DNA from: JBCCTX01 sp039197765
GTDB lineage: Bacteria; Bacteroidota; Bacteroidia; J057
Reading direction: 5' to 3'
DNA: 64,000 nt
Assembly (NCBI GenBank): GCA_039197765.1
Contig: JBCCTX010000003.1
Span: forward strand, 4,770 to 68,769
The translations under genes and the position numbers were made by a program. Under the pieces are notes generated by a model that worked only from the letters and a program-made list of their open reading frames with translations, ran no database searches and was not told where the DNA came from. This document shows positions 49,788 to 59,972 of this stretch, piece by piece (position 1 is the first letter of the stretch; every line of letters starts with the position of its first letter).

Positions 49788-51167
49788 TTATCCTCCATTG
49801 CTTTGCTTCTTGATATAGCGATAGAGGGTCTGACCGGTGATTCCTAAACGGGTTGAAACTTCTGCAACATTTCCATCATATTTCCTCAAGTAATAATCGT
49901 AGATGAATTCTTTGTACGCATTAAAGGAACTTTCCTGGAGGATCTCCAAGAGTTTTTCTTCTGGGTCTCCAAATTGAATGGCGGATGCTGCAATTTCGGT
50001 GGAATTGTGCGCAGAAATAATAGCAGCTCGCTCTATGATATTTTTGAGTTCTCGTACGTTACCAGGGTAGTGGTACCGCATGAGCCTTTCTTGGGCATCA
50101 GCGCTAAGTTCTAGCGATTCAATTCCGTTTTCCCTACAAAATCGCTCTAAGAAATAGCTAGAGAGTAAAATGATATCTGTGCCCCGGTCCCTCAGGGGGG
50201 GGATTGCTAAGGTAAAGCCCAACCTGAAAAAGAGATCTTTTCTGAACTGTCCTTCATTCACAGCTTTCTGAAGGTCTACATTGGTAGCTGCAATTACACG
50301 ACAATCTACTTGTTTGGAAAAGGAGCTGCCGAGTCGACTTACCTCCCCATTCTCCAAGGCACGGAGAATTTTTGCCTGGATTTCCAAGGATGCTTCTCCC
50401 AATTCATCCAGAAATATGGTGCCTTTATGGGATAATTCAAATTTGCCTGGGCGACTTTGGTTAGCTCCAGTAAAAGCCCCTTTTTCATAGCCAAACAATT
50501 CACTTTCGGCCAGGCTCTCTGGGATAGCAGCCATGTTAATGGTTATTAATACCTCTTCATTCCTTTGGGAGTATCGATGTATGGCTTTGGCGACTACTTC
50601 TTTTCCAACGCCCGTCTCCCCGATTAACAAAATATCCTGGTTGAAGACCGCCACTTTCTCTATTTGTTCCCGCAAGGCTTGCATAGGAGTACTATCCCCA
50701 ATAATTTCTTGGTAGTCGCCGGATAGTTCCTTTTTGAGGAGTTTATTTTCAGCCCCAACCGTCTTCTGCCTCCGAATGTTGTTCAGGGTATTTTCCAAGC
50801 GAACAGCAATATCTTCACTTTTCGTAATGTAGTCATAGGCACCAGACTGTATAAGCGAAATGGCTACTTCGATCTTGGGTTGCTTAGAGATAATGATCAC
50901 CTCCAAGCCCGGATGTTCTTGTTTAAGTTCCTTTAAGGTATTAGGGTCCAGGTCTTGTGGATCACCTCCTTCTCGCGTTGGGAGCTGGTAGTCAAGGGTG
51001 ATTACGTCTGGTACTTGTTTCTGTAAAGCTTTCTTCAAGGACATGATGTCTCCAAATCCTTGACATGCATAGGGATTAGGTCCTTCCTTGAGTGTATCGA
51101 GGAGCATTTCGCGGGTAAACGTTTCGTCTTCTACTACGAAAATTTGAAATTCCTGAGCAGGGATCAT
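49788..51167 (-). CDS. NtrC-type sigma-54-dependent response regulator
   Basis: The 459-residue protein has a receiver domain (~1-125; phospho-acceptor Asp59 in ITLDYQLPTREGG), a sigma-54 AAA+ domain (~155-385) with Walker A GETGVGKEV, the sigma-54 contact GAFTGA, Walker B TIFLDELGE and R-finger region FRLGFTLAIPPLRDRG, and a Fis-type helix-turn-helix at the C-terminus (VAEVSTRLGITGQTLYRYIKK). It activates RNA polymerase holding sigma-54. It follows the hybrid kinase gene by 48 bases and is presumably its output. A sigma-54-like promoter lies directly downstream. Confidence 0.95.
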   Translation of the reverse strand: MIPAQEFQIFVVEDETFTREMLLDTLKEGPNPYACQGFGDIMSLKKALQKQVPDVITLDYQLPTREGGDPQDLDPNTLKELKQEHPGLEVIIISKQPKIEVAISLIQSGAYDYITKSEDIAVRLENTLNNIRRQKTVGAENKLLKKELSGDYQEIIGDSTPMQALREQIEKVAVFNQDILLIGETGVGKEVVAKAIHRYSQRNEEVLITINMAAIPESLAESELFGYEKGAFTGANQSRPGKFELSHKGTIFLDELGEASLEIQAKILRALENGEVSRLGSSFSKQVDCRVIAATNVDLQKAVNEGQFRKDLFFRLGFTLAIPPLRDRGTDIILLSSYFLERFCRENGIESLELSADAQERLMRYHYPGNVRELKNIIERAAIISAHNSTEIAASAIQFGDPEEKLLEILQESSFNAYKEFIYDYYLRKYDGNVAEVSTRLGITGQTLYRYIKKQSNGG

Positions 51168-51215
51168 GCGTTGTTCTTCAATTAAAGGTAATACACAGAC
51201 TTTTATGGGAAAGAA

Positions 51216-53675
51216 TTAGGAGGGAAGCTTTGAATAGTTGGTATAAGCCTCCAATTTGACTAGTTCTGCTTCCACCTTTTTGACAAATTCCTTTGTTAGG
51301 CTTTTTGTCGCTGCATTCCATTTCCCATTGCGAGTCATATCTTCTAAATCTGCTTGTCGTTCGACAAAGTCCTTGCCCAGGTACAAGCAAATCATGAGCA
51401 TTTTATGAACGGCACGATTGACTTTCTTGCCATCCTGTTGACGGATCCCTTTTTTAATTACGGCAACATTTTCCCTACACACTTCTATAAGTAAGCGAAT
51501 TTTTTTATCAATAGCAGCTTGATTGCCCTTTAATTCCTGTTGGAGTTTCTCAACGGCATTTGCTGTTGTGGAATCCCCTTCCTTATGGACTTTATTTTCC
51601 TCGGTTGTTGAAACCCATCCGCCTCCTAGGTATTGGGTGATTTTTTCTGCTAGTTCCTCTTGTTTATAAGGTTTGGCCAGAAAATCATTTGCCCCCGATT
51701 CCTTTGCACGCTCCAATATATCGCCAACAGAGCCCGCAGAGCACACAATTACGGGAGTCGAATCTCTCTTTTTCTCCCTTAGCCACTTAATAAAGCCTAC
51801 TCCATCAACAACGGGCATATGCAGGTCTGCAAGGATAAGGTCTACCGAAAGCGATGCTAAAATTTTCTGAGCGTCTTTTCCATTCACTGCAATTTCTACT
51901 ATTGCTCCCCACGACTGAAGCCACATCGAAGTGAGTTCTAAGTTCAGTCGGTCATCATCGATTACCAACATTTTCTTTCCCGATAGCATAGGGGTGGAAA
52001 GGGTTTGAGGATCTGGCAGAAGGTTTACTTCCTGAGTACTACAGACCAGATAAGGAATCCGAACTTGAACCTGGACACCTTTGCCCAGGCCTTTGCTGCG
52101 AATTTTCATTCGCCCTCTGTGTTGTCTTACCAATTGATTGGATATGGCCAAGCCCAGTCCGTGTCCCTTTGAACCGTCTCCAATGGAAAAAAATCTTCTA
52201 AACCGGGCAATTTTCCGTAAATCCTTTCTGCTGAGCCCTTTGCCTGTATCTACCACATTAAATTCTATCAAGGCTTTCTTCCGGCTGTCCCGGATGAGGG
52301 TAACCCCTAACATGACCTTTCCCTGATCCGTATGGTTAATAGCATTTCCCAGCAGGTTGCGGATGATTTGTTTGAGCCGGACGGGATCGCCCATCACGGC
52401 TTTGGGTAGGTTGCTATCGAATTTTGCTTCGAGCTTGATTCCTTTCCTATCAGCCTCCATATAGTGGCCTGATACCACCTGATTCAGGGTTTCCAGTAAT
52501 AGAAATGGGGATTTGTCTAGTTTGAATTCACTTCGCGTAATTTTCGACAAGTCTAAAATCCCTGTAGCTAGGTGCAGTAAATGTTGGGATTCTTCTTTAA
52601 TTGTCCAAATAATCCTCCTAGAGTCCGGATTGGTGATCGTCTTGCCAAGGGTTCCTGCATAGCCGATAATCGGGTGGAGGGCATTTTTGATTTCATGACT
52701 CACCTTAGAAACAAATTCTTCCCTTTTTTCGATTTGCCTTCTGTGGAAATTGTAGTAAATGACCAGCCCAATAAGGGTGAGCATTAGAATGGAGCCCAAA
52801 ATCGTGAGTAACCGAATAAAAAAGTCAAATTCATTATACAGGCTGTCTTTCGCCCGTTTCTTCATATTCTCCACCTTTGCCCCCAGCTCTGTTGTCTCTA
52901 TATTGGAGCGAATTTCTGCAAGGTAGGCGTCCATCTCTTGCGCCTGATTTTTCCGGTCGTAGAATAGCCCTACCACCTTTCCCATCTTATTCTGAGAGGC
53001 TCTTCGCACAGAGGCTACCTTTCTATCTAGCTGTTTCTGACTAAAGGTAGGTTCTGGTTCTTCTTTCGGGGGCTCTTTGGGCTCAGTTTTCTCAGGAGGA
53101 GGGGCATTTTTTGCCTTTCGTCTTGCCTGCAGTCTCTTCCTATATTTCTTTGAGAATACCCATTTGAAAAAAGCCAATTTTTCTTCTTCGGCATCTGCGT
53201 TCCCTTGGGGCTTCTGAGAAGGTGTATCCGTTTTTTCCTCTAGCAATTCTCCTACGATGGCATCCAACACGTCAAAATCGTTCACCTCTAGCATGATCTC
53301 CCCCCAGGTATTGAGTCGATCTTCAGTAAGGACAAATAGTTCCTCTTGGTTTAGTTCTTCGTTATACTGCTTTTGGCAATACAGATTTAGGGCACGAATG
53401 GTATCAGCAAGGGCCATGTAGGCTTGCTTTTCCCGTTTAGAAACTTTTGGGTCTACTACTGTATTGGTTTGAGCCTCTAATTGGTTGAGTTTATCCCGGA
53501 TGATTTCTAGGGTATCGAGATAGCCTGATTGAACTTCCATGGATTCCAAATCGCTTTGGATCTTGTTGATACTCTTGTCAACTTTTTCCCGCAAATTCTG
53601 GATGCCGATGATCCCCAGGAGAAAGACAATCCCGATAGAACAGCCAAATAGAATATTGGTGCCACGCTTATTCAT
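51216..53675 (-). CDS. Membrane hybrid histidine kinase (HisKA-ATPase-receiver-HPt)
   Basis: The 819-residue protein has TM1 at ~7-25, a ~260-residue periplasmic region rich in Lys/Pro/Glu (PPPEKTEPKEPPKEEPEPTF), and TM2 at ~287-310. The kinase core has His in FVSKVSHEIKNALHPI, N box NLLGNAINHT, G1 DTGKGLS and G2 GHGLGLAISNQLV. The receiver has MLVIDDDRLN, LADLHMPVVDG and FLAKPY. A C-terminal helical domain with AVHKMLMICLYLGK looks like an HPt. Signal could flow His-Asp-His to the adjacent NtrC-type regulator. The ligand is unknown. Confidence 0.9.
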   Translation of the reverse strand: MNKRGTNILFGCSIGIVFLLGIIGIQNLREKVDKSINKIQSDLESMEVQSGYLDTLEIIRDKLNQLEAQTNTVVDPKVSKREKQAYMALADTIRALNLYCQKQYNEELNQEELFVLTEDRLNTWGEIMLEVNDFDVLDAIVGELLEEKTDTPSQKPQGNADAEEEKLAFFKWVFSKKYRKRLQARRKAKNAPPPEKTEPKEPPKEEPEPTFSQKQLDRKVASVRRASQNKMGKVVGLFYDRKNQAQEMDAYLAEIRSNIETTELGAKVENMKKRAKDSLYNEFDFFIRLLTILGSILMLTLIGLVIYYNFHRRQIEKREEFVSKVSHEIKNALHPIIGYAGTLGKTITNPDSRRIIWTIKEESQHLLHLATGILDLSKITRSEFKLDKSPFLLLETLNQVVSGHYMEADRKGIKLEAKFDSNLPKAVMGDPVRLKQIIRNLLGNAINHTDQGKVMLGVTLIRDSRKKALIEFNVVDTGKGLSRKDLRKIARFRRFFSIGDGSKGHGLGLAISNQLVRQHRGRMKIRSKGLGKGVQVQVRIPYLVCSTQEVNLLPDPQTLSTPMLSGKKMLVIDDDRLNLELTSMWLQSWGAIVEIAVNGKDAQKILASLSVDLILADLHMPVVDGVGFIKWLREKKRDSTPVIVCSAGSVGDILERAKESGANDFLAKPYKQEELAEKITQYLGGGWVSTTEENKVHKEGDSTTANAVEKLQQELKGNQAAIDKKIRLLIEVCRENVAVIKKGIRQQDGKKVNRAVHKMLMICLYLGKDFVERQADLEDMTRNGKWNAATKSLTKEFVKKVEAELVKLEAYTNYSKLPS

Positions 53676-54108
53676 AGGTTAGCAAAAACGCTCCAGGTTA
53701 TTTGGTGGTGAAATATATAGAACGGAAGCATTACATGAATCGACGCCTATCCTCGAAAAATTTTCAACGAGTAGTGTGTGTGGTCAGATTGTATATGTGC
53801 AGGGTAGAAACGCGGATACAAGAATTTTGGAGGAAATTGGCGGTTGATTGATTCATATCTACAGCGCTTGATTCTATTCGCAAGGTACAGAATTTTTCCT
53901 TTTTTCTGAAGATGCTGGATACCGAACTATCTAATTTTTTGCGCTATGAAAACCAATTTCCAATTTTAGTGGTTAGAAATGGAAAGAATGGTTTAAAATT
54001 TTATGGATTTTGTTTAATGTTGCTGTTGGGGAAAGTGATTGGAAGTTGATGTTTCTTTAACCTGATCCTTCACCTAATACTATTGACCCCCATCCATACT
54101 AACTTAAT
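53676..54108. other. Divergent intergenic region between the hybrid kinase and RND operon
   Basis: The 433-base gap must contain promoters for both directions. A 45-codon forward frame (53912-54049, MLDTELSNFLRYEN...) is open but not convincing. No exact TAnnTTTG box at a useful distance, terminator or RNA gene is recognised. Confidence 0.5.
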
Positions 54109-55230
54109 ATGTATATGAGCAGATCTTTTTCGGTGGGCTTAGCCTTTGTGCTTCTCATAATAGTCGCCGGACTATACAACTGGATCACTGGAATGAAAAA
54201 ACCAGCGGAAAGGAAAATAGTAGAAAGGATAATAAAACAGGTAAAGGTCACTCCTGTTAAGAACCAGACCCTACAAACTGAGCTTGAATTGACGGGTCGC
54301 CTGGTAGCTAAACAAAAGGTGGAAGTATTTGCGGAAGTGGGGGGAACCCTTTTACCCAATGGAAACCGCTTCCGAGAAGGGAATTATTTCAAAAAAGGAG
54401 AAAAGCTGATAGGCATAGATGACGAAGAACCTCGTCTTGCCCTGCTTGCGCAAAAGAGTGCCTTGATGAATCAGATTACCCTGATGCTTCCCGATTTAAA
54501 GTCCGACTATACTTCGAGTTTTCCAGCCTGGGAAAGCTATGTGAATGAAATGAAATTGGAAGCGCCTTTAACCGAATTTCCTGCGGCTGCATCGGAACAA
54601 GAACGATATTTCATTTCCTCAAGGAACCTGTATAATCTATTTTATTCTATAAAGAGTGCAGAAAGCCGGTTGAATAAGTATCAAATCTATGCTCCATTTA
54701 GTGGGGTAGTGGCTTCATCAGCCATTACAGAAGGAACCTTGGTACGGGCAGGGCAAAAAATGGGAGATTTCATGAATGCCTATGCCTATGAACTAGAAGC
54801 CTCGGTGAATGAGGCCGACATAGATTTGTTGAAAAGAGGTAGTAAAGTAGACTTATATTCAGATACGGGTACTGAAACCTGGAAGGGTACCGTATCTCGT
54901 ATTAGCCAGGTGGTAGACCCTGCTACCCAAACGATAAAAGTGTTCATTTCAACTTCCGGGAAGGGCCTGAAGGAAGGGATGTACTTGAATGGCAAAGCCA
55001 GTGGAAGAGAAATTGAGGAAGTAATCGAAATTCCTAGAAATCTCCTTATTGAACAGGAAAATGTTTTTGTGGTAAGGGATTCACTGATGGACCTGAAAGA
55101 AATATTTCCTGTTCACCTTACTACCCGTACTGCGATAGTGAAAGGGTTGAAAGATGGGGATATGCTCGTTAATGAAACTGTCGCAGGAGCCTATGACGGA
55201 TTAGCGGTTTCTCCTATTATTCAACCTTGA
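54109..55230 (+). CDS. RND efflux periplasmic adaptor (membrane fusion protein)
   Basis: The 373-residue HlyD/AcrA-type adaptor has an N-terminal membrane anchor (~7-27) and a biotinyl-lipoyl-like hammerhead (LVAKQKVEVFAEVGGTL, FKKGEKLIGID). A short helical hairpin, a second lipoyl half (YAPFSGVVASSAITEGTLV) and a beta-barrel domain (EADIDLLKRGSKVDLY) follow. It links the inner-membrane pump to the TolC-type channel. ATGs at 54109 and 54115 are both possible. It starts the three-gene efflux operon and is separated from the pump gene by 10 bases. Confidence 0.93.
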   Translation: MYMSRSFSVGLAFVLLIIVAGLYNWITGMKKPAERKIVERIIKQVKVTPVKNQTLQTELELTGRLVAKQKVEVFAEVGGTLLPNGNRFREGNYFKKGEKLIGIDDEEPRLALLAQKSALMNQITLMLPDLKSDYTSSFPAWESYVNEMKLEAPLTEFPAAASEQERYFISSRNLYNLFYSIKSAESRLNKYQIYAPFSGVVASSAITEGTLVRAGQKMGDFMNAYAYELEASVNEADIDLLKRGSKVDLYSDTGTETWKGTVSRISQVVDPATQTIKVFISTSGKGLKEGMYLNGKASGREIEEVIEIPRNLLIEQENVFVVRDSLMDLKEIFPVHLTTRTAIVKGLKDGDMLVNETVAGAYDGLAVSPIIQP

Positions 55231-55240
55231 AAACAGTAGC

Positions 55241-58200
55241 ATGAAGCGAATTATATCTTATTTTATAAAATATCCTATTTCAGCCGATGTACTGGTAATT
55301 CTCATTCTTATATTCGGTGTATTTGGTGGATTGGGACTGAGAAGCACCTTCTTTCCCGAGACGGAAACCAAACTTATATCGGTAAGGATGGCATTTCCTG
55401 GCGCCTCTCCGGAAGAAATTGAGGATGGGGTGATATTGAAAATCGAGGAAAACCTGAGTGGATTGACAGGAATCAAACGCATTACCTCAATTTCTCAGGA
55501 AAATAGCGGGAGTGTGGTGGTAGAAATAAAGCGGGGCTATGACATAGATGAAATCCTTTCGGATGTTAAGAATGCCATTGACCAAATCAATTCTTTTCCG
55601 GTAGGAATGGAACCCCCCGTGATCGCCAAACAAGAATTCCTAACCAATGCCATTAATTTCGCCATTTCAGGTGATTTGGATTTAGCCTCTTTGAAGCGCT
55701 TTGCAAGAGAGGTAGAAGACGATCTTTTGGCGAGTGATAATATCTCAAAAGTAGTGCTGAGCGGCTTTCCAGATGAAGAACTGGTTATAAGTGTTCGGGA
55801 AAATGATTTGAGAAGGTTCAACCTGACCTTTGACCAAGTTGTCCAAACGGTACGGGCCGCAAATATTGAAATTTCAGGGGGATCAATAAAAGGTGGGGCA
55901 GAAGAATTGCTCATCCGGTCCCGAAATAAAAATTACAAGGCCAAAGAGTTGGAAAATCTGGTGGTGAATACTTCCCCAGATGGACGCAGGGTATTGCTTT
56001 ATGAAGTTGCAGAGCTTTCAGATTCCTGGTCGGAGATTACCAACAGTGTGTTTGTAAATGGAAAACAAGCTGTTTTTGTAAATGTCAGCAATACAACGGA
56101 TGAAAATCTTCTGGTCATTTCTAATGAGGTAAAGGAGTATATTGAAAAATTCAATGAGACCCACGAAGCCGTTCAAGCCATAATAATCAACGATGGGGCC
56201 ATCATCCTTCAACAGCGCATTGACTTGCTTTCCAAAAATGGTGTAGTCGGGTTTTTCCTGGTTATCTTGATATTGGCGATGTTCCTCCAAATACGCCTTG
56301 CCTTTTGGGTGGCAATTGCTATTCCTATTTCCTTCATGGGTATGGCTATGTTTGCGGGCTTTCTGAGTGTAAGTATCAATGTATTGTCCCTATTTGGGAT
56401 GATTCTGGTTATTGGCATTTTGGTAGATGATGGAATTGTGATCAGTGAAAATATCTATCGCCATTTTGAGATGGGAAAGGGAAGATTTCAGGCAGCAATT
56501 GATGGAACCCTCGAAGTGTTACCCGCTGTGACGGGGGCAATTTTGACCACTGTAGTGGCCTTTGGAAGCTTTTTATTCATTGCAGGTACTACTGGGGATT
56601 TCTTCGCAGAAATGTCCATCGTGGTGATTCTAACGTTAGTATTTTCTTTGTTGGAAGGGGCATTTGTACTACCTGCCCACGTCGCCCACTCTAAAGCCTT
56701 AGACCCACCAGAAGAGGTAGAAGACCCTGAGATGCTTTCCCGCCCTCAAGGGGGTGCACTTAGCCGTGCCTTCAAAGGATTTCAAGATAGTCTCTTCGGA
56801 TTTATGGATTGGATGAAATTCAATCTGTACGCTCCCATATTAAGGTTTGTCATGCGCTACACCTTATTGGGACTGTTCATCCCACTTTGTTTTTTGATTC
56901 TTTCTTTTGCCTTGATAGGGGGAGGCTTTGTGAAAACGACCTTTTTCCCCAGAATCGAGGCAGATGTAATCAATGCCTCGCTAAAGTTTCCTGCAGGTAC
57001 CCCAGAATCTGTTACCAGCAAAGGATTGGATCAAATGCAGGAAGCGGTTTGGCGGGTAAATGAACGCTACAAGGCAAAACGGGAAGATGGGAAAGATGTG
57101 GTTTTGATCGTGACTAAGAATTTAGGAGGAGGAGGAGCAGGAGGAGGAGGCCCCGTCGCCGATGCAAGCTCTCTCGCAAGTGGGGGATCAAACTCTGGAG
57201 GACTTTTAATCAATCTGTTGGACTCTGAAGCTCGAAATCTCCCTGCCCAGGAATTGGTAGATGCTTTCTTGGAAGAAACAGGGGAGGTATTTGGCTCTGA
57301 TATCCTTACCTACAACACGGCAGGCCCCTTTGGGGACGCTGTCTCGGTCTCTATCCGTGGAAACAACCTAACGGAATTGACGCAGGCGGTCAATGAGTTG
57401 AAAGCCAAGATGGAAGAATTGCCAGACCTAATTAATATTCGAGACAACAACCAGATCGGGTTGAGAGAAATCAATATCGAGCTCAAAGAAAAAGCCTACT
57501 TATTGGGCTTAAATCCTCAATTTGTAATTGCGCAGATTCGACAGGGATTCTTTGGAGCGGAGGTTCAACGCCTCCAACGGGGAAAGGACGAGGTGAAAGT
57601 GTGGGTACGCTACTCGAGAGAAGACCGATCTTCCATTGGGAAGTTAGAGAATATGCGAATTCGCACCGCAGATGGTGCTTCCTATCCTTTAAAGGAATTG
57701 GTAGACTTTGAATTCAGTCGAGGAATTATTGCGATTAATCACTTGGATGGCGACCGCGAAGTGCGGGTAATCGCCGACCTGGCATCGGAGGATGTATCTG
57801 GGGATCAGATAAACGGAACGATAGAGAATGAACTTATCCCCCCCATTCTAGGGCAATACTCTACCGTGCGTTATTCAATGGAAGGCCAAGTACGAGAGTC
57901 TGCCGAGACCCAGGCTTCTGGAATGAAAGTTCTGCCCTTAGCGCTTTTGCTAATCATGGTGATTATCATCATTACCTTTCGCTCCTGGTCTCAAACCATA
58001 GCGGTAGGCCTTACCCTTCCCTTTGGACTAATAGGCGTAATACTCGGGCATTGGGTATTTGCGAAACAAATGAGCTTGTTTTCCTTCTTGGGTGTGTTCG
58101 CCTTAATTGGCGTGATGGTAAATGATGCCTTGGTTCTGGTGAATGCCTTTAACAACCTCATCCGCGAAGGTAAACCCTTTAAGGAGGCACTGTATGAAGC

Positions 58201-58561
58201 CAGCCTTTCTCGTTTTCGTCCTATTTTTCTTACCTCTCTTACCACCATCGCAGGGTTAGCCCCTCTAATTTTTGAAAAGAGTTTTCAAGCCCAGTTTTTG
58301 GTTCCCGTTGGGATTTCTATTGCTTGCGGATTGGCTATTGCAACACTGGTAATTCTGTTGACCCTGCCGGTATTGTTAATTTTATTCAATCAATATAAAA
58401 GCTTTATCGTCTGGTTGTGGAAAGGGGAATGGTTGGACCCGGTATACGTGGAGCCTGCAAAACTAGAGCGAAAGAATCATTTTTGGATGTGGTTTGTGAG
58501 CTCTATGGGTTTTGTTGCATTAATTTTCCTTATGACCCGGATTCCGCTCTTGTTTTCCTAA
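55241..58561 (+). CDS. RND efflux pump inner-membrane transporter (AcrB/HAE1 family)
   Basis: The 1106-residue protein has twelve predicted membrane segments and two large periplasmic loops. Proton-relay acidic residues appear in TM4 as VIGILVDDGIVISENIYRH, and the second repeat has FALIGVMVNDALVLVNAF. The N-terminus ISYFIKYPISADVLVILI and FFPETETKLI are family-typical. A glycine-rich tract (LGGGGAGGGGPVAD, DNA about 57121-57155) interrupts the second periplasmic loop and is unusual. It exports drugs, lipids or metals with the neighbouring adaptor and TolC protein. Confidence 0.95.
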   Translation: MKRIISYFIKYPISADVLVILILIFGVFGGLGLRSTFFPETETKLISVRMAFPGASPEEIEDGVILKIEENLSGLTGIKRITSISQENSGSVVVEIKRGYDIDEILSDVKNAIDQINSFPVGMEPPVIAKQEFLTNAINFAISGDLDLASLKRFAREVEDDLLASDNISKVVLSGFPDEELVISVRENDLRRFNLTFDQVVQTVRAANIEISGGSIKGGAEELLIRSRNKNYKAKELENLVVNTSPDGRRVLLYEVAELSDSWSEITNSVFVNGKQAVFVNVSNTTDENLLVISNEVKEYIEKFNETHEAVQAIIINDGAIILQQRIDLLSKNGVVGFFLVILILAMFLQIRLAFWVAIAIPISFMGMAMFAGFLSVSINVLSLFGMILVIGILVDDGIVISENIYRHFEMGKGRFQAAIDGTLEVLPAVTGAILTTVVAFGSFLFIAGTTGDFFAEMSIVVILTLVFSLLEGAFVLPAHVAHSKALDPPEEVEDPEMLSRPQGGALSRAFKGFQDSLFGFMDWMKFNLYAPILRFVMRYTLLGLFIPLCFLILSFALIGGGFVKTTFFPRIEADVINASLKFPAGTPESVTSKGLDQMQEAVWRVNERYKAKREDGKDVVLIVTKNLGGGGAGGGGPVADASSLASGGSNSGGLLINLLDSEARNLPAQELVDAFLEETGEVFGSDILTYNTAGPFGDAVSVSIRGNNLTELTQAVNELKAKMEELPDLINIRDNNQIGLREINIELKEKAYLLGLNPQFVIAQIRQGFFGAEVQRLQRGKDEVKVWVRYSREDRSSIGKLENMRIRTADGASYPLKELVDFEFSRGIIAINHLDGDREVRVIADLASEDVSGDQINGTIENELIPPILGQYSTVRYSMEGQVRESAETQASGMKVLPLALLLIMVIIIITFRSWSQTIAVGLTLPFGLIGVILGHWVFAKQMSLFSFLGVFALIGVMVNDALVLVNAFNNLIREGKPFKEALYEASLSRFRPIFLTSLTTIAGLAPLIFEKSFQAQFLVPVGISIACGLAIATLVILLTLPVLLILFNQYKSFIVWLWKGEWLDPVYVEPAKLERKNHFWMWFVSSMGFVALIFLMTRIPLLFS

Positions 58562-58570
58562 TTGCAAAGT

Positions 58571-59902
58571 ATGTCTTTCCATATGAAGTATGTCAGTTTT
58601 TTGATCCTGAGCGGTATGCTCTTCACGAGTAGGGTATCTGGACAGGAAATTATGACCTTTGAAGAAGCCGTTACCTTGGCCCTTGATCGAAACTATGGGA
58701 TTCAAATCTCTATTGGAGAGGCCGAAATCGTAGATAATAATGCTCATCCGGGAGCTGCTGGCCTTTTGCCAACGGTGAGTGCCAATGGATCTTATACGTA
58801 CAACAACAACGCGACTCAGGTTGAATTTTCTACCCCCTCTATTCCCTCTGTAGACGAGACGGGAGTCGTCAATACGAATATCAACGCAAGCATTACTGCC
58901 TCATATCGCTTGTTCGATGGAGGAATCGGACGTAATACCCTTCGGATTCTCAATCAGAATTCCACGCTTAGCCAGGTTCAGACCGAAGGAGTTATTGAAG
59001 CTGCTATTTCTCAAATTGCCAACCTGTATTACTCCATTGCGCGATTGAAAGAGAGTGCCAGAACCCTGGCACAGAGCACAGAAATCTCTCGAGAGAGATA
59101 TGAACGGGCACAAAACCAGCAAAGTTTTGGAGCTGCTAATAAACTGGCAGTACTAAATGCAGAGGTAGACTTAAATACAGATAGTGCGAATCTGGTGGTG
59201 ACTGAGGTTAACTTAGAAAATTCCAAACGAAGCCTAAACGCACTCCTAGGTAGGGAGATAAGTACCGATTTTGATGTAGAAACCACGCTAGAGTTGGCTA
59301 GAGATTTGGTGCTGGAATCCCTTTTGACTTCTGCCCTGCAGAACAATTCTACCTTAAAACTTGCTACTTACTCCCAGGAAATAGCAGCTATGAATGTAAC
59401 CATTGCTAAAGCCGCGTATATTCCAACGGTAGATGTAACTGCAGGATATAGCTATTTAAAGCTAGATAATGGACCGGGAAATATTTTGGCAAGCCAGCAA
59501 AACATAGGGCTGAGTCTTGGAGCTAGTGTGGCTATCCCTATCTTTTCGGGTAATCAACGAAAAGTAGCTATTTTGAATGCTGAACGCGATATTGAGAATA
59601 CCCGATTAGCCAAAGAAGAACAGGAACTCAATCTCATCAGGGACCTCTCCAACACTTATTATACCTACCAGAGTACCTTAGAGCAGTTACAGTTTGAACA
59701 AAAAAGTTTGGAGGCAGCTGAAGAAAATTTTACCCGAACAGAAGAATCCTTCAAATTGGGACAGGCCACAAATTTGCAATTTCGCGAAGCTCAAATCAAC
59801 CTCCAACGGGTAAGAGATCGACTGAACGATCTCGGCTACACGGCCAAGTTAAGTGAGATCGAAATTTTTAGGTTGAGTGGAATGCTTTTGGGCGAGAATT
59901 GA
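58571..59902 (+). CDS. TolC-family outer membrane efflux channel
   Basis: The 443-residue protein has a signal peptide ending RVSGQE and the two-repeat OEP helix/strand pattern (MTFEEAVTLALDRNYGIQI, HPGAAGLLPTVSANGSYTYN, VAIPIFSGNQRKVAI, TRTEESFKLGQATNLQFREAQINL). It forms the trimeric exit channel for the RND pump encoded directly upstream. A TTG at 58562 and an ATG at 58583 are alternative starts. The pump stop is 9 bases before the chosen start. Confidence 0.92.
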   Translation: MSFHMKYVSFLILSGMLFTSRVSGQEIMTFEEAVTLALDRNYGIQISIGEAEIVDNNAHPGAAGLLPTVSANGSYTYNNNATQVEFSTPSIPSVDETGVVNTNINASITASYRLFDGGIGRNTLRILNQNSTLSQVQTEGVIEAAISQIANLYYSIARLKESARTLAQSTEISRERYERAQNQQSFGAANKLAVLNAEVDLNTDSANLVVTEVNLENSKRSLNALLGREISTDFDVETTLELARDLVLESLLTSALQNNSTLKLATYSQEIAAMNVTIAKAAYIPTVDVTAGYSYLKLDNGPGNILASQQNIGLSLGASVAIPIFSGNQRKVAILNAERDIENTRLAKEEQELNLIRDLSNTYYTYQSTLEQLQFEQKSLEAAEENFTRTEESFKLGQATNLQFREAQINLQRVRDRLNDLGYTAKLSEIEIFRLSGMLLGEN

Positions 59903-59972
59903 AATAATTTCTACGAATAATTTTCGTTATTCTAACGAATATCAACCTTACCTAATACATTTATTTTCAGCT

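Noticed and set aside
53912..54049. 45-codon forward frame before the RND operon
   Set aside because: No ribosome-binding or promoter support, AT-rich, and no recognisable motif. It is probably chance.
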